This document shows positions 22,387-33,059 of a stretch of DNA of 64,000 nucleotides, piece after piece (the first letter of the stretch is position 1; the number at the start of each line of letters is the position of its first letter). Location of the stretch: the NCBI GenBank assembly GCA_039707655.1, contig CM077670.1, positions 144,068,001 through 144,132,000 on the forward strand, in the 5' to 3' direction. The notes beneath the pieces were generated by a model. That model saw only the letters and a program-made list of their open reading frames with translations, ran no database searches and was not told the origin of the DNA. The DNA comes from Elymus sibiricus. Its lineage: Eukaryota; Streptophyta; Magnoliopsida; Poales; Poaceae. The translations under genes and the position numbers were made by a program.

Positions 22387-24229
22387 TGTTGGGAAACGTT
22401 GCATGGGAAACAAAAAATTTCCTACGCACACACAAGATCTATCCATGGCGATGAACAGCTACGAGAGGGAGAGTGAATCTACATACCCTTGTAGATCGCT
22501 AAGCGGAAGGGTTAAGAAACGCGGTTGATGTAGTCGAACGTCTCCGCGATCCAAATCGCAAGTCGTCCCTCGATCCGATCACGAACTAGTGCCGAACGAA
22601 CGGCACCTCCGCGTTCAACACACGTACAGCTTGACGATGCCTTCACCTCCTCGATCCAGCGAGCGATGATGAAGTAGTAGATGAGTTCCGGCAGCACGAC
22701 GGCGTGGTGATGGTGGTGAGGAACAATCTCTGCAGGGCTTCACCAAGCACTACGGAGATTATGACGGGAGGAACTAGAGGGTAAGGGTTGCCGGCACACG
22801 GCTTGGGAAATCTTGATCTATCTCGTGTGTTAGCCTTGCCCCTCTATTTATATGTTGAGCCCTGGGGTCTAAACTTGGAGAGAAAGCCTCCACAAGGTCG
22901 GTTTTGCCTGCACAAGGTCGGTTTGGCCCGCACGGAAAGAGTCTAACTCGGATTCCAGCAGTATCGCGTACAAGCGGTAGTACCGCTCACGAGCGGTAGT
23001 ACCGCTTGTGCGGTAGTACCGCTTCACACAAGCGGTAGTACCGCTTACGCGGTAGTACTGCCTTACCAGCGGTAGTACCGCTTAAGGCAGCAGCAAAACT
23101 TCCTTTTGCACTTTCCAATACCTCGTGGGCTTTACCCCTTTGGCTCATATAAAGTGTTGCTGCACCCGAACACTTCGGTAAACATCCGGAACCCCTTCCG
23201 GTGAATTCCGGAACCCTTCCGGAGATCAAAACACTATTATCACATATATCAATCTTTACCTCCGGACTCTTCCGGAGATCCTCGTCATGTCCGGGATCTT
23301 ATCCGGGACTCCGAACAACCTTCGGTCACCAACAAAATAACTCAACTATACTAATCGTCACCAAACGTTAAGTGTGTAGACCCTGCGGGTTCGAGAACTA
23401 TGTAGACATGACCGAGACACCTCTACGATCAATAACCAATAGCGGGACCTGGATGCCCATATTGGCTCCTACATATTCTACGAAGATCTTTATCGGTCGA
23501 ACCTCTATGTCAAGGATTCAGTTAATCCCGTATGATGTTCCCTTTGTTCTTCGGTATGTTACTTGCCCGAGATTCGATCGTCGGTATCTCTATACCTAGT
23601 TCAATCTCGTTACCGGCAAGTCTCTTTACTCGTTCCGTAATACAAGATCCCGTGGCTAACACTTTAGTCACATTGCTTGCAAGGCTTGTTGTGATGTTGT
23701 ATTACTGAGTGGGCCCTGAGATACCTCTCCGTCACATGGAGTAACAAATCCCAGTCTTGATCCATGCCAACCCAACAGACACCCTCGGAGATACCTGTAG
23801 AGCATCTTTATAGTCACCCAGTTACATTGCGACGTTTGATACACACAAGGTACTCCTCCGATGTCAGGGAGTTGCATGATCTCATGGTCATAGGAACAGA
23901 TACTTGACATGCAGAAAACAATAGCAATAAACTGACACGATCATATGCTATGTTTATAGTTTGGGTCTTGTCCATCACATCATTCTCCTAATGATGTGAT
24001 CCCGTTATCAAATGACATCTTATGTCCATGGCTAGGAAACCTTCACCATCTTTTGATCAACGAGCTAGATAACTTGAGGCTTACTAGGGACACAGTGTTG
24101 TCTATGTACCCACACACGTATTTGAGTTTCCAATCAATACAATTATAGCATGGATAATAAACGATTATCATGAACAAGGAAATATAATAATAACTAATTT
24201 ATTATTGCCTCTAGGGCATATTTCCAACA
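22387..24229 (-). mobile_element. E: solo LTR of a BARE1/WIS/Angela-type copia element
   Basis: The 1,843-bp sequence runs TGTTGGGAAACG... to ...GGGCATATTTCCAACA, with TSD GGTGT at 22382-22386 and 24230-24234. The minus-strand start TGTTGGAAATATGCCCTAGA, followed by GGCAATAATAA, is the well-known LTR start of this Triticeae family. A minus-strand TATA (CATATAAATAGAGG) lies at about 22843-22857. There is no internal domain, so this is the product of LTR-LTR recombination. It lies in intron 4 of D's opposite-strand gene. A cluster of GCGGTAGTACCGC motifs sits at 22973-23085. Confidence 0.95.
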
Positions 24230-25739
24230 GGTGTACACCCAGTGGGTGTAGTCCCCGACACTGCCGTCGACTGCGGGCAGTCGGCGGGAGTCTTAGAACT
24301 TAGAATTTGATACTGGTCAAGCTTGTTCCTCCCTGTCAAAGGGTACTTCAGGATCTGATACTGGTCAAGCTTGTTCCTTCCAGGAGTACTGGTCTTTGGG
24401 TACTCGGAATGCTTCCCAACGTTAACTGATCTGCTCTTTCTTGTGTTTCAGAAAACTTGCGAGCTTGGGACACAGTAAGTGGCATTGGAGAAGGAGACGG
24501 CTCAGGTCCGAGTGGATTTGGAGGTGGAGAGGAGGAACACAGCGCGCGCTCAAGTAGAGCTCAAGACCATGGGAGGTAAGCTTCAATTACTGAGCATTCC
24601 GCTTTCATCTCTCTCCGTTCTTTGAACCGACTGACTTCACTCGAACAGATGTGCGTAATGAAAACCACCGACTCCAAGTGCGGCTCAGAACCTCTGTTTC
24701 TTTAGAAACTATGAAGCAGGCACTGGAGAATAAGAACAGCGAGCTGGCGGGAGCGCAGCAAGTGGCGCAGGAAAAGACCAAGGCCGCCGAAGAGAAGCTG
24801 GCCTCACTCGGGAAGCTTGAAGCAGAGAGCACATCGCTGAAGAAAGAGGTACTCGAGCACAAGAAGCAGCAAACCGAGTGGGAGAGCAAGCTCAAGGCCC
24901 AGACGGAAGCCTACGAGAAAGAGAAGAAGACTCTGAATGAGAAGGTCGCCTAGCTGATCGAGAAGAAGAACGCTTTGGAGAGATACATAGAAGAGTTCAC
25001 GGAGGAAATGCACACCAAGCTTGCAGGTAACCTGTACCATCCGAGTGAACTTTTATCCGAGTGAACTTCATGCATGCTGACTTTCAACCCTCCTCTTTTC
25101 TTGTCCGCAGAGTACTGCGGAGACTTCGAGCTGGAAACTGACAGAATCGAGAGGGATCTGGATCCTTCCAGGTCGCTCGTTGGTGACAAGGCCGCGCTAG
25201 GTGTCCTGTGGGTGGAATCTCGCATCGAAGACGTCCAAGGTTACATCATTCGTCTGCGGGGTGCACTCGGCAGAATCGACAAGGAGCTATGGCCCGAAGA
25301 CACCTTCGACACCGACCTAGAAACCATGATGACTCATCTCAACGACATTCCCAGCCGAGTGCAAGCGTGGAAGAAGTCGGGTGCTCGCTGCGGGGCCGAC
25401 GTGGCGCTCTCCCTTGTCCGAGTGCATTGCAAGGAGGCCAAGGAGGAGAAACTGAAGACTCTCCAAGTTGCCAACACGAAGAAACTCAAGTTTGAGGACT
25501 TCATGGAGACATTCATCGAAGCGGCCACTCGGATCGCGGACGGCATCGACTTGGATTTCTTCGTTGAGCCAGCCAGCCCTACAGGGGCATGAGAAAACTT
25601 TATGTCCTTCCCATTAGCCTCGGTATGCCGAGTGAAATTGTACTTGTTAAACTCTTTCGGGCTTCGGGCCTGCGTACTCGTATTCGCTTTTGAACTGCTG
25701 AAGTTATCTGAATGCTTTCTTTCTGGCCTTTCGAATCTT

Positions 25740-26660
25740 TGAACTGGGTTTTAACTTAGGCGAAAGCTGGTTCACAGCTAAGCCTCCGAGTGGGAGGGAC
25801 GCTCTTCACTCGGAAAAGCGTTTTAACTTGGGCGAAAGCTGGTTCACAGCCAAGCCCCCGAGTGAGAGGGTCGCTCTTCACTTGGAGTAGTATTTTAACT
25901 TGGGCGAAACTGGTTCGCAGCCAAGCCCCCGAGTGAGAGGGATGCTCTTCACTCGATGTAGCGTATTTAACTTGGGCGAAAACTGGTTCGCGGCCAAGCC
26001 CTCCGAGTGAGAGGGATGCTCTTCACTCGGAGTAGTATTTTAACTCGGGTGAAAACTGGTTCGCAGCCAAGCCCCCGAGTGAGAGGGATGCTCTTCACTC
26101 GGAGTAGTATTTTAACTTGGGCGAAAACTGGCTCGCGGCCATGCCCTTCGAGTGAGAGGGGTGCTCTTCACTCGGAGTAGTATTTTAACTCGGGCAAAAA
26201 CTGGTTCGCAGCCAAGCCCCCGAGTGAGAGGGATGCTCTTCACTCAGAGTAGCGTATTTAACTTGGACGAAAACTGGTTCGCAGTCAAGCCCCCGAGTGA
26301 GAGGGATGCTCTTCACTCGGAGTAGTATTTTAACTTGGGCGAAAACTGGTTCACAGCCAAGCCCCCAAGTGAGAGGGATGCTCTTCACTCGGAGTAGCGT
26401 ATTTAACTTGGGCGAAAACTGGTTCGCAGCCAAGCCCCCGAGTGAGAGGGATGCTCTTCACTCGGAGTAGTATTTTAACTTGGGCGAAAACTGGTTCGCA
26501 GCCAAGCCCCCGAGTGAGAGGGATGCTCTTCACTCGGAGTAGTATTTTAACTTGGGCGAAAGTTGGTTCGCAGCCAAGCCCCCGAGTGAGAGGGTCGCTC
26601 TTCACTCGGAGTAGCGTTTTTGACTTAGGCAAAAACTGGTTTGCAGCTAAGTTGAACGGC
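25740..26660. repeat. 72-bp tandem array (13 units) in element D
   Basis: Units of about 70-74 bp begin with variants of TTTTAACTTGGGCGAAAACT near 25748, 25822, 25892, 25965, 26036, 26108, 26182, 26255, 26328, 26400, 26473, 26545 and 26618. Each ends with CCCCGAGTGAGAGGG and CTCTTCACTCGG. The array lies between the end of the opposite-strand gene (25592) and the end of integrase (26929), exactly where the two transcripts would converge. The few ORFs across it are repeat translations. Confidence 0.93.
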
Positions 26661-26928
26661 GTACACCCACTGGGGGTTGTAAGCCAGAAAATGCATACGA
26701 GTGAACCCAATATGGAACTAGAAAAGTCATGCTTTTATTCACCAAATAGCACTCGAGTACTTTTATTATATCTCATGATCAAGTATAAAATCGTCGCAGC
26801 AAATCCAAATTCCAAGCACGGGGCTCGTCTGCTTGCTTCTGAAGGTTGTACAGGTGGTATGCTCCGTTGTGCAGAACCTTTGACACGATAAAGGGACCTT
26901 CCCACGTGGGAGCAAGCTTGTGAGGTCA

Positions 26929-27915
26929 CTACTGATCCACTCGGAGCACGAGATCTCCTTCCTGAAAGGTCCGACTTCTAACGTGCCTGCTGTGAAAATG
27001 TCTTAGATCTTGCTGATAAGTGGCCGATCGGATCAGAGCCATCTCCCTTTCCTCCTCCAAGAGATCAACGGCGTCTTGCCGTGCTTGCTCTGCTTCAGAT
27101 TCAGAGTATAGTTCCACTCGAGGTGAATTATGGAGCAGGTCACTCGGCAGGACGGATTCAGCTCCGTACACCATGAAGAAGGGAGTGCGATTGGTAGACC
27201 GATTGGGGGTCGTCCTCAAGCCCCAAAGAACTGACGGCAACTCGGTGACCCAAGCTCCAGCTGCGTGCTCCAAATCGCGCATGAGTCGTGGCTTTAACCT
27301 CTGCAGAACCAGTCCGTTTGCTCTCTCAGATTGTCCATTCGACTGCGGGTGCGCCATAGATGCATAGTCGACTCGGGTGCCTTGAGCGGCACAGAATGCC
27401 CTGAACTCTTCCGAGTCAAAGTTTGAACCGCTGTTAGTGATAATGCTGTGGGGCTCGCCGTATCTGAAGACTATCTCCTTCATGAACTTGATCGCTCTAC
27501 GAGAGTCTAGCTTCTTGATGGGTTTGGCTTCGATCCACTTAGTGAACTTGTCGACTGCAACCAGCAAGTGGGTGAATCCACTCGCCCCTGTCCGGAGGAG
27601 TCCCACCATGTCGAGTCCCCAGACCGCAAATGGCCAGACGAGTGGAATCGTCTTCAGAGCAGACGCAGGCTTGTGCGACAAGTTTGCATAGAACTGGCAT
27701 CTGGCACAGTGTTGGACTATCTCCTGCGCAGCTTCATTGGCACATGACCAGAAGAAACCGGCTCGGTAAGCTTTAGCCACGATTGTCCGAGAGGACGCGT
27801 GGTGTCCACAAGTTCCCAAGTGGATCTCCTCCTGGATCAATCGACCTTCCTCCGGAGCGATGCAGCGCTGAGTCACACCGGGGACGCTCTTTCTGTATAA
27901 CTGATCACCCATCAC
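26929..27915 (-). pseudogene. Integrase of element D, catalytically dead
   Basis: The zinc-binding part (GTCGHHASSRTIVAKAYRAG and CARCQFYAN) lies at about 27690-27830. The first catalytic Asp is in WGLDMVGL (about 27600-27625) and the Glu is in SNGQSERANG (about 27300-27330). The second position reads IITNSGSNF (about 27420-27447), with Asn where the family has Asp, so strand transfer would be lost. The C-terminal domain begins EGDLVLRVDQ and is cut by two consecutive stops (TAG, TGA) near 26924-26929. A 46-bp tandem duplication at 27893-27961 shifts the frame at the upstream end. Confidence 0.92.
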
Positions 27916-28600
27916 TATAAAGGCTTTGGCTGATCACCCTGTATAACTGATCACCCATCACCTCCGGAACAATCCTGCGGGCTTCAGCTTCACCTTCTGG
28001 AAGTTCCAGCCTGAGCAGGTATGCAATGTAAGGCACTGTCCACTCGGGTGTGATTGCTAGGACCTCCATGACCAAATCAATGACTGCCGGGACCTCGACT
28101 TCAGTCGGATCAGAAGGACTGACCGCTTGCAGGGGCTCTTCTGTGAAGGGATCTTCTTTAACCGTCGGAGAACGTAAATGCTCGAGGCACACATTGTTGG
28201 GTATGGATTTCTGAGTGGACCCGAACTTTGCCAGATCGTCTGCCTCCTGATTCTTGGCTCGGGGAACGTGATGCAGCTCCAGACCTTCAAATTTCTTCTC
28301 CAACTTTCTCACTGCTTTGCAGTATCCTGTCATAGCGGGGCTTCTGATATCCCACTCCTTCATCACTTGGTTCACAACTAGATCCGAGTCTCCGTAGACC
28401 ATCAGGCACCGGACGCCGAGTGAGATGGCCATACGTAGAACATAAAGGAGCGCCTCGTACTCGGCTTCATTGTTGGAGGAATCGAAGTGAATCTATAGAA
28501 CATATCTGAGACGATCGCCCTTCGGAGATACTAAAACAACTCCAGCTCCTGAACCATTCAGCATCTTGGAACCGTCAAAGAACATGGTCCAGTGTTCCGG
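27916..28600 (-). pseudogene. Archaeal-type (second) RNase H of element D
   Basis: The motifs are MFFDGSKMLNGSGAG (about 28548-28592), the Glu in NNEAEYEALLYVLR (about 28435-28477), the Asp in VYGDSDLVVNQVM (about 28360-28398) and NQEADDLAKFG (about 28225-28257). A TAG at about 28490-28492 splits it. Dual RNase H is characteristic of Tat elements and matches element B. The frame is lost near 27940, at the 46-bp duplication. Confidence 0.88.
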
Positions 28601-29233
28601 GTGACTCTGAGTCGATTGCTGCTGTTCAGTCCACTCGGCTAGGAAATCGGCTAATGCTTGGGACTTGATCGCCTTCTTCACCTCGAACTTGATGTCCAAG
28701 GGCAGGAGCTCGATAGCCCACTTCGCCACATGACCAGTCGCATCCCAATTGTTCATGATCTCAGACAGCGGGGCGTCGCTGATGACTGACACGGTGTGCT
28801 CTTGGAAGTAATGGGCTACTTTCTTCGTAGTCAGGTAGATGCCATAGACGAGCTTCTGATAATGTGGATACCTCTGCTTGGAAGGAGTCAGAACTTCAGA
28901 GATGTAATAGACTGGGCGCTGAACTTTGTAAGCCTTGCCCTGTTCTTCTCGCTCGACTGTGAGGACAGTGCTGACAACTTGACCAGTGGCCGCAATGTAC
29001 AAGAGCAACGGCTCGTTGCTGTTCGGAGCGGCAATCACCGGCTGGGTGGAAAGCAGGGCTTTGAGCTCAACAAACGCTGCTTGTGCTTCAGCTGTCCACT
29101 CGAACGAATTAGATTTCTTCATCAATCGGTACAGGGGCAGTGCCTTCTCACCGAGACGGGAGATGAATCGGCTCAGAGCTGCGAGGCAACCCGTGAGCTT
29201 CTGTACATCATGAAGACGTTCTGGACGTTTCAT
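28601..29233 (-). pseudogene. RT connection and gypsy RNase H of element D
   Basis: It starts after a TGA at about 29231-29233. It reads LTGCLAALSRFISRLGEKAL (about 29130-29190), FEWTAEAQAAFVELKALL, then PVYYISEVLTPSKQRYPHYQ (about 28860-28920) and LADFLAEWTEQQ (about 28620-28655). The catalytic carboxylates of the gypsy RNase H look eroded (LLLYIAATG where Asp is expected), as is common when the second RNase H has taken over. Confidence 0.85.
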
Positions 29234-30022
29234 TCATACAATCGCCCCGATCTTCTCAGGATTGGCATCTATCCCTCGTTCAGAAATGAGGAAACCGAGT
29301 AACCTGCCCCCAGGAACTCCGAAAGTGCACTTTGCTGGATTCAGCTTGATATCATACTTCTGCAAATTTGCGAAAGTTTCAACTAAGTCAGCCAGTAGGT
29401 CGGAACCTTTTCTGGACTTGACCACTATGTCATCCATGTATGCCTCGATGTTCCGACTGATCTATTTTTGCAAACACTTCTGCACCATGCACATGAAAGT
29501 GGCACCAGCATTTTTAAGACCGAAAGGCATGGTGATATAGCAGAAACACCCGAATGGGGTGATAAAGGCTGTTTTTATTTCATCTGGCCCATACAGTCGG
29601 ATCTGGTGGTACCCGGAGTACGCATCCAGAAAAGACAGTCGCTCACAACCCACGGTGGAATCTATGATTTTATCTATGCGGAGGAGCGGGAAATGATCCT
29701 TGGGGCAGACCCGATTGATGTGCTTGAAATCGATGCACATTCGGAGAGACTTGTCCTTCTTAGGGACCATGACGACGTTGGCGAGCCACTCGGAGTGGTA
29801 CACCTCACGGATGAACTCGGCTGCCAGGAGCCGTGCAACTTCTTTGTCAATGGCCTTCCTCTTCTGTGTAGCAAAGCGACGGAGATGCTCCTTCACAGGT
29901 TTCGCCTTTGGATCGACTCGCAAACGGTGCTCAGCCAGCTCCCTGGGTACACCCGGCATGTCGGATGGTTTCCATGCGAAGATGTCCCAGTTCTCACGGA
30001 GGAACTGGATGAGCGCTTCTTC
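29234..30022 (-). pseudogene. Reverse transcriptase of element D
   Basis: RT motifs in order: EVYHSEWLANVVMVPKKDKS (about 29740-29800), FLDAYSGYHQIRL (about 29600-29640), TMPFGLKNAGATF (about 29490-29535) and the catalytic YMDDIVVKS (about 29411-29440). A TAG lies between the last two at about 29460-29462. The primer-grip and thumb part follows to the TGA at 29231. Upstream, a TAG at about 30020-30022 separates it from the protease region. Confidence 0.92.
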
Positions 30023-30690
30023 CTATTTGCTGTCGAGTGTTGTTGATATGTTGGTGGGAGCAGCATTGGGATCTTCCGGGTGGATGTGCACAGGCTTCGT
30101 GTCGCCGGCCGACTGAAACGCAGATTGTGCAGCTGGCTTCTTGGAGCGTAGCAGATCACTCGGATCAGCATTTTTCTTGTACTCCTCCAGTTCTACCATG
30201 GCCATTTGCTCATCAGCTATCTTGGACCCTTGCTGCAAACACTCCTCCGCGCGCTGTCGACTGCCAGTGATTGTGATCACACCTTTGGGGCCAAGCATCT
30301 TCAGCTTGAGATACACATAACATGGACGGGCCATGAAACGTGCGTAAGCCGGCCGACCAAGGATGGCATGATAGGCGCTGCGGAAGTCGACCACTTTGAA
30401 GGTCAGCCTTTCCTTCCAAAAGTTCTTGTCGTCTCCAAAGACCACATCCAGGGCGATCTGCCCGAGTGACTTTGCTTTCTTGCCGGGGATCACTCCGTGG
30501 AACTGCATGCTGCTCTCGCTGAGTCGGGACATCGAAATGCCCATCGCTTGCAGAGTATTAGCGTACAGTATGTTCAGTCCGCTTCTACCTTTCATGAGGA
30601 CCTTGCGCAATCGGATGCCTCCCACGATTGGATCGACCACCAGCGCCTGCCGCCCAGGGGTGGCAATATATGCCGGGTCGTCCTACTGAT
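30023..30690 (-). pseudogene. Aspartic protease region of element D, active site lost
   Basis: The retropepsin-like domain reads VVDPIVGGIRLRKVLMKGRS (about 30583-30640) and continues SGLNILYANTLQAMGI. The family active site here is D-G-G-S; this copy has Lys in place of the catalytic Asp and Arg for a Gly. The later ILGRPAYARFMA (about 30335-30370) is the usual second conserved stretch. The frame ends at a TAG (about 30020) and begins after another TAG (about 30680-30682). Confidence 0.85.
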
Positions 30691-31178
30691 CAAAGGTGAT
30701 CGGAGTCTTCGACCAGTTCAGAAACTTTGTCGTCGCCGGCATGGCCATGTTCACTTCTCGGTTGATAACTTTCAACCGGCTCCTACTCTCTACATCTGCA
30801 AAGATCATCAGGGTTGCGTTGACACTGGGAAAAGGTTCATCTTTGTCTCCATCATCAGCGTTTTCCGGGCTCTTCTCACTCAACGGGCCCTCTCGAAACT
30901 GCTGAATCAACAGTCTGCACTGTCGAGTGGTATGCTTGGGCAATATCAGATTGCCCTGTTCATCCTTTCTGGTGTGGATGTGACACGGCAAATCGAGGAC
31001 ATCTTGGCCCGACTCTCTCTTTTTCTTCGGCGTCCATTTTTCCTTAGCCTTTCCCTTGTTCTTGGCTTGACCGGCCAGAGCGGCAGCCTCGGCCTGAGCC
31101 GAACCATCAGCCTTGCGCTTCGGCTTCCGACTGGGATTACTGTTTCCGGGGTTGGGCTCACTGGTTTTCCCTTTGCCG
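30683..31178 (-). pseudogene. gag C-terminal part of element D (zinc knuckle)
   Basis: After the capsid-like part, a basic linker (PSRKPKRKADG; KGKAKEKWTPKKK about 31020-31060) leads to a variant zinc knuckle CHIHTRKDEQGNLILPKH followed by TTRQC (about 30905-30990). This nucleic-acid-binding end of gag is followed by the protease region. The boundary at 31178/31179 is the original, non-rearranged junction of gag with the duplicated block upstream. Confidence 0.85.
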
Positions 31179-33059
31179 TTACGGAGACGGTATTCCTCTT
31201 CTCCGTTTGCGTACCGAGTGGCAATCTCCATCATTCGGCTCATGGTCAAAGATCCTGACCGACCAAACTTCAGGATGAGCTCCCGATATCGGACTCCTGC
31301 CTTGAAAGCGCAGACGGCTTGATGCTCTGTGACATTCTCCACCACGTGATGCAAGGTTGTCCACCACTGAATGTACTCCCTCAAGGTTTCATTCGGCCTC
31401 TGAACACAGTGCTGTAGCTCAGTCAATCCAGCCAGGCGTTTGCACGTGCCCTCGAATGTTTTGATGAACACTCGGGCCAAATCTTCCCAGCAGTATATGC
31501 TGGCCGGAGTGAGCTGATTGAGACAGGCGCGGGTGGACCCTTCCAGCATCAGTGGCAAATGCTTCATAGCCACCTAGTCATTTCCTCCACCAATCTGCAC
31601 AGCCACTCGGTAATCCTCTAACCAAGTTTCTGGCTTGGACTCACCGGTGAACTTGCTTACTCCAGCTACCAATCTGAAATTAGGCAGGATCTCAGCGGCC
31701 CGGGTGGCTCTGCTGAAACACTCGGGCCCGGAGATGAATGCTCCACTCCCACTCAGACGATCTCTTTCCAAGTTTTCTCTTAGAGCTCTACCTCTGTCGA
31801 CCAAGTTCTGAGCGAGAATGGATCTCGCGTTGAACTGCGGGTCACGGTAGTCGACTGGCTCTCTCTGGCGATAACCGTCACCATGACGGGGAGGGCTAGC
31901 CCTCCGATCATTGCCGTATGGACGCCTGGCGTTGTACGGCCGGGGCGCGTATGAGCCATCCCGCGGAGGGGGTGACTGCATGCGGCGGCGATCATCCTGA
32001 TGCTGCGGAGGCATATTCCGACTGCGACCCTGCCCCGAGTACTGGTCTCGATGGCAGTCTTGGTCGTTTTGCCGTGGAGGCGAGTGTCTGTTTCTCCTTG
32101 GGGACACTGGACTATGGGCCGACTGAATGGTGTCAGCCCTAATGGATCTGCTGTGTATCCGGTTGCGCGACTGGGAAACTGCCGAATTCTACTCTTCAGC
32201 CACCTTGAGCAGGGCCCGGATCTACCGAAGACCCTCTCCCGCTTTGGATCGAGACGGCTCGATGGAATCTGCTATCCGAGTGGCCGCCACCAAATTTTGA
32301 ACGGGAGTGCGGAATACCTGAAAACTCTGCTGCTGGTCATTTGAGAACAACTGCCGCTGCCACCGACTGGAACTGGGCGGATGCTGCCTGCGGGCGCGGT
32401 CATCGAGTGATTTCTGGAGCGCTTCCAGACGACTGCGCTCGGCCAAGTTGGCCTGGTGCACGGCCTCCAAAGCCTGAGCCTCGGGGGTCGTCCCAATGAT
32501 GGGCGTCTGAAGGGCCTGCTCGGTCCTGCGCTGTTGTTCCTCCCTCTGCTACCGAGTGAGAGGTCGGGGGATGTACTCGTCGTCATGACGGCCTCCGCTG
32601 CCGCCAAGATCGGCGCGCGACTGGTCACCGTTCTCCGTGCCACGACGGCCGTACCCAGGCGGACTGGGCGGGGAATCGGCCATCAGCACCTCTGCAGCGG
32701 GATCGCTGCTCTCACACTCGGATAAGCTTTCCAAGTGCTCGTGCACGGAGGCGAACAGATCGAAGACAGGTTCATCGGCCTCGATTGCCGCGATCTGCGG
32801 AGCTGCAGCCTGAAGGGCCACCGCGTGCCTGATCCACCGCTGAAGCCGCGAGCGCCCGGAGCGCTTGCGACGACGGTTGGTGGAGAGCGAAGAGGTCGAC
32901 TGATAAGGAGTCGACGGTTGCCGAAGAAGGACGCCGAAGGTACTCGCGCGAAAGTGCGCCGCACCGCGGACGGGCAACGCCTCGACATCCAGTGGGGCTT
33001 CCTGGAGCCACGCTGAATCATCGGCGATGAAGCTGAGGACGCCGAAACGGATCTCGCCG
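31179..33059 (-). pseudogene. gag of element D, duplicated block, copy 1
   Basis: This is the first of two adjacent 1,881-bp copies (the other is 33060-34940) that differ at 12 positions, 11 of them transitions. In gag orientation it is the downstream copy. It covers gag from just after the start through the disordered part (RRMQSPPPRDGSYAPRPYNA about 31930-31990) and the capsid-like part (CWEDLARVFIKTFEGTCKRL about 31430-31490) to YANGEEEYRLRNG. In-frame TAG codons at about 32547, 32186 and 31571 are shared with the other copy. Its upstream end is the artificial join at 33059/33060. Confidence 0.93.

Larger units (their letters stand above)
19506..25592 (+). pseudogene. Opposite-strand gene of element D (gypsy-type 'transposase' domain), 7 exons, decayed
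   Basis: The start MAKDKTAKLEKVKKAAKSKK is strongly basic. The 'putative gypsy-type transposase' domain follows (FGAQLHHLPPNAIVYLAAFV about 19815-19875). Predicted exons: 19506-20483, 20593-20960, 21041-21126, 21235-21626, 24452-24575, 24649-25026 and 25111-25592; all introns are GT...AG and join open frames. Exon 2 is Glu/Ser/Pro-rich; exons 5-7 are Glu/Lys-rich and coiled-coil-like (EKKNALERYIEEFTEE near 24960). Stops at about 19737, 20304, 24477 and 24951 break it; three are TAG/TGA at likely Gln/Arg codons. Intron 4 (21627-24451) holds a repeat array and copia solo LTR E. Function is unknown; the same gene type occurs in B, which argues for a shared, once-conserved role. Confidence 0.8.

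Noticed and set aside
25740..26660. CRISPR-like regular repeats
   Set aside because: Units are directly tandem without unique spacers, in a plant LTR element; this is an ordinary tandem array.
26185..26891. ORFs of 82, 119 and 149 codons across the 72-bp array
   Set aside because: They are translations of the repeat units on both strands and have repeated, non-natural peptides.
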